The notes below the pieces were generated by a model. The model made no database searches. It worked only from the letters and a program-made list of their open reading frames with translations, and had not been told where the DNA came from. A DNA stretch of 20,827 nt. It comes from a virus. Every line of letters starts with the position of its first letter. Position 1 is the first letter of the stretch. The stretch is from IMG/VR virus record IMGVR_UViG_3300031566_000450, positions 1 to 20,827 of that record; one strand, written 5' to 3'. Made by a program: the position numbers and the translations under genes. Positions 18,598 to 20,827 of this stretch are shown here, in pieces.

Positions 18598-20827
18598 GAG
18601 TGGTTGTTCTATCGGCTATCATCGGCCTGCTTCTCGGCAGCACGTACGTCTATTCGCAGGGTGGGCCTGGGCACTACCGTCCGATCTTTGATGGGACGGA
18701 TTTCACCGATAGCGGGAACACGGTGTCGCTGGGGACAGCACCGACAGCCGGGGCATTCGTTTCGACGACTGCCGACCCTGCCGCTGCAGGTTTTTTGCGC
18801 GGCGCGAACAACGAGGCACTTTGCTTCCGCAACTCGATAGCGTCTGCGGACGAGTGCATCACGCTGAATACGACCGATACCTTCATCATCACAGGCAGTC
18901 TCCAATTCAACGGCGACGGTTCTCTTCTCAGTCCGAGCCTACTCGTTTTTGACGGTACGGTTGCTGATGCCGGTACCATACGGCTTGGCAATACCGACCC
19001 CATCGCGTGGCGGAACGCTGGTGGCAGCGCCAACGAGACATTGCAGCTGGACGCCAATGACGACTTCCTGTTCTCGACGGACATTAACCTCGACGACAAC
19101 ACCACTGATTCTCCCCACCTTGTTCTCAGCCCGGCCACCGAGGCGAACGCCTGGCAGATCTATGTATCTGAGACGGAGCAAGATCTAGAGATCGACTCGC
19201 CATCCTCAGCGTCCGAGCATGGGTTCGACATCACCAACCCCGGCGGCGGCGGCGTTCTCATCACGATGGATGGCCGCATGAACTTCAACTACTCGCAGAG
19301 CCAGAACACGCCTGCGCTGGAAGTTGGGAACACGAGCAACGCCGTCAACAACGTGATTGCCCAGTTCAAGAGTGGCGACGTGACCACGCCTGCCGCGAAC
19401 GATCGTGGCCGCGTCGAGTTAATGCACGAGACCGCCGACGGGTTCGAGGCGGGTTCTGCGATCCAGGGTCGCGTCAACGACGTAACCACTGGTGCGCAAA
19501 CGGATGCGTCGCTTGAGATCCTCGTTGCTGACAATGACACGCTCACCGAGATTGCGAGCTTTAACAGCACGGACGGCGGTGGGCTTGATATTGCGTTTGC
19601 TCCAGCAACGGTGACCATCAATACGACCGAACAGGTAGCCTCTGATGCAAACACCCTAAGTTTTACGAACAAGACGTTCGATGCCAACGGTACGGGTAAT
19701 GCCCTGTCTAACGTAGATGAACAGAATGTTGCATCCTCGTCAGACTGGGGCGATTTTACATGCTCTGGTGGCGATGCTGGTTGCGCTCTCGATAGCACCG
19801 TCGTTGATGTCTTGGAGCTGGTCGACGATCTCGTCTTCGAAAGTACGGCGCTACTCGACCTCAACGGTATCGACGCTAACGCGAATGGAGAAGGGCTCTA
19901 CGTTCCGATGGCGGCGACATGCGCGACCGCTTCCATCGACGAAGGCTCGTGCTGCTACGAGCAGACCACCAACTCTTGGTGCATCTCGAACGGCACGACA
20001 TTCGACTGCGTCGATCTCGACGCTGCGCCGGGTTCGATGACGTCGTGGGAATTGTCGGCCGATACGGGTACGGACGAGACGATCGCCGACGGTAACATCG
20101 CGCACTTTGCTGGCGGCGTCGGTATCACGACGGCAGTAGCGCCGACCGATACGGTCACGGTGTCCTTTGTATCTACGGAGGTCGAAGCCACGACTTGGGG
20201 CGCAGGCGGCAATGCTTCGAACGTCTGGACTTTCGACCTTGCGGCTGGCGATCCGACCATGACGTTCGGCAATGGATCGGTGACGTATAACAGCAACCTG
20301 CTCATCTCGACTGGGCAATTAAATGTCGACGCCGGTGACGTAGGCGCGACGCAGGCTGTTGGTCTGTTCACACACAACGGCAGTATCGGTACTGACTTCC
20401 GCGTGCTGTCGTTACTTGGTTCAGATGCCATCACTCAAGCCGATAACGATTCAGCCCACGTAGCTTACTTCTTAGAGACCGATGCTGGCCTCGAACAGGT
20501 AGCCGCCATGAGGTGGACGATCGAAGATGTGACCACGACGGCTGGAGGTAGAGACTCCGCATTCCAGTGGCAGATTTACGACGACAACTCGTTCGTTACG
20601 CCATTCGAGATTCTTGGTAACGAGGGTGCAGCCGCGTCGGTCGCCTCCCACGTGAACCTCGTGGTCGACACGGTCTCTGGCGATGCTTCGGTACAACTGC
20701 CAGCCGACTCGATCTCGGACGTCGAGGTGGCAAATAATATCACGATCGATCTCGCCACTTTGGCCAGCACCGTAACGGTCGCCGACATCGGCGGCGACAC
20801 CACGTCGTTCGTAGCCGTCGTTACCGA
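18594..20827 (+). CDS. Long fibre-like structural protein with signal-peptide-like start (partial)
   Basis: ATG 18594 overlaps the previous stop (ATGA) and has GGAGG about 10 nt upstream. The frame stays open for 744 codons to the window edge; I read it through without a stop. The first about 21 residues (MRVVVLSAIIGLLLGSTYVY, then SQ) look like a signal peptide or N-terminal membrane anchor. The rest is Gly/Asp/Thr/Asn-rich beta-repeat sequence typical of phage tail fibres: RLGNTDPIAWRNAGG, LQLDANDDFLFSTDINL, SWELSADTGTDETIADGNIAHFAGGVGITT, and a PADSISDVEVANNITIDL segment near the window end. A cysteine-rich patch lies at about residues 385-465 (FTCSGGDAGC; GSCCYEQTTNSWC; FDCVDLD). It is likely a receptor-binding or surface fibre protein. 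Confidence 0.85.
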   Translation, partial: MRVVVLSAIIGLLLGSTYVYSQGGPGHYRPIFDGTDFTDSGNTVSLGTAPTAGAFVSTTADPAAAGFLRGANNEALCFRNSIASADECITLNTTDTFIITGSLQFNGDGSLLSPSLLVFDGTVADAGTIRLGNTDPIAWRNAGGSANETLQLDANDDFLFSTDINLDDNTTDSPHLVLSPATEANAWQIYVSETEQDLEIDSPSSASEHGFDITNPGGGGVLITMDGRMNFNYSQSQNTPALEVGNTSNAVNNVIAQFKSGDVTTPAANDRGRVELMHETADGFEAGSAIQGRVNDVTTGAQTDASLEILVADNDTLTEIASFNSTDGGGLDIAFAPATVTINTTEQVASDANTLSFTNKTFDANGTGNALSNVDEQNVASSSDWGDFTCSGGDAGCALDSTVVDVLELVDDLVFESTALLDLNGIDANANGEGLYVPMAATCATASIDEGSCCYEQTTNSWCISNGTTFDCVDLDAAPGSMTSWELSADTGTDETIADGNIAHFAGGVGITTAVAPTDTVTVSFVSTEVEATTWGAGGNASNVWTFDLAAGDPTMTFGNGSVTYNSNLLISTGQLNVDAGDVGATQAVGLFTHNGSIGTDFRVLSLLGSDAITQADNDSAHVAYFLETDAGLEQVAAMRWTIEDVTTTAGGRDSAFQWQIYDDNSFVTPFEILGNEGAAASVASHVNLVVDTVSGDASVQLPADSISDVEVANNITIDLATLASTVTVADIGGDTTSFVAVVT

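Overview
The window is a contiguous stretch of a tailed double-stranded DNA phage (Caudoviricetes) or a prophage-like viral contig. Every convincing gene is on the + strand, genes are packed with 1-4 nt stop/start overlaps or longer nested overlaps, most clear starts have Shine-Dalgarno sequences, and the HK97-type head genes are easy to recognise. No integrase, tRNA, CRISPR array or cellular housekeeping gene was seen. The mix of SD-led starts and GC-rich codons fits a bacterial host. I cannot name the host; the sequence looks like that of an uncultivated environmental phage.

Layout. Positions 76-4655 hold an early replication/recombination block: a YqaJ/lambda-type exonuclease, an unknown protein, an SSB, an HNH protein, an unknown protein, a RuvC-like resolvase, a second HNH (DUF968/Ref-like) protein, an unknown protein with a WSVxQLR motif, a small helix-turn-helix protein and a 39-residue ORF. 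An intrinsic terminator (4769-4802) closes this block. Positions 4803-8721 hold the most interesting part: a ParB-like protein, an asparagine-synthetase-like PP-loop enzyme, a small unknown protein, a cytosine-C5 DNA methyltransferase with altered cofactor-pocket residues, an HNH protein and a close relative of CmoA (carboxy-SAM synthase). Positions 8726-9067 hold a 32-residue ORF and a hairpin-rich gap. Positions 9068-17108 hold packaging and head genes: TerS, TerL, a 54-residue ORF, an HNH protein, a small protein, a portal-MuF fusion, a prohead protease with a long tail, a Lys/Ala-rich histone-like protein and the major capsid protein, closed by a strong terminator. After it come a GT-B glycosyltransferase, a small beta-rich virion-like protein and a very long, signal-peptide-bearing fibre-like protein that runs off the end.

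Main hypothesis. The 4803-8721 genes look like a DNA hypermodification pathway. The CmoA-like enzyme would make carboxy-S-adenosyl-methionine from SAM and host prephenate. The C5-methyltransferase homologue, in which the motif X Asn is Arg and the Gln after the catalytic Cys is Ala, would transfer the carboxymethyl group to cytosine, giving 5-carboxymethylcytosine. The asparagine-synthetase-like enzyme, whose family acts on the identical -CH2-COOH side chain of aspartate, would amidate it to 5-carbamoylmethylcytosine or couple it to another amine. The family assignments and residue substitutions are read from the sequence; the pathway is inference.
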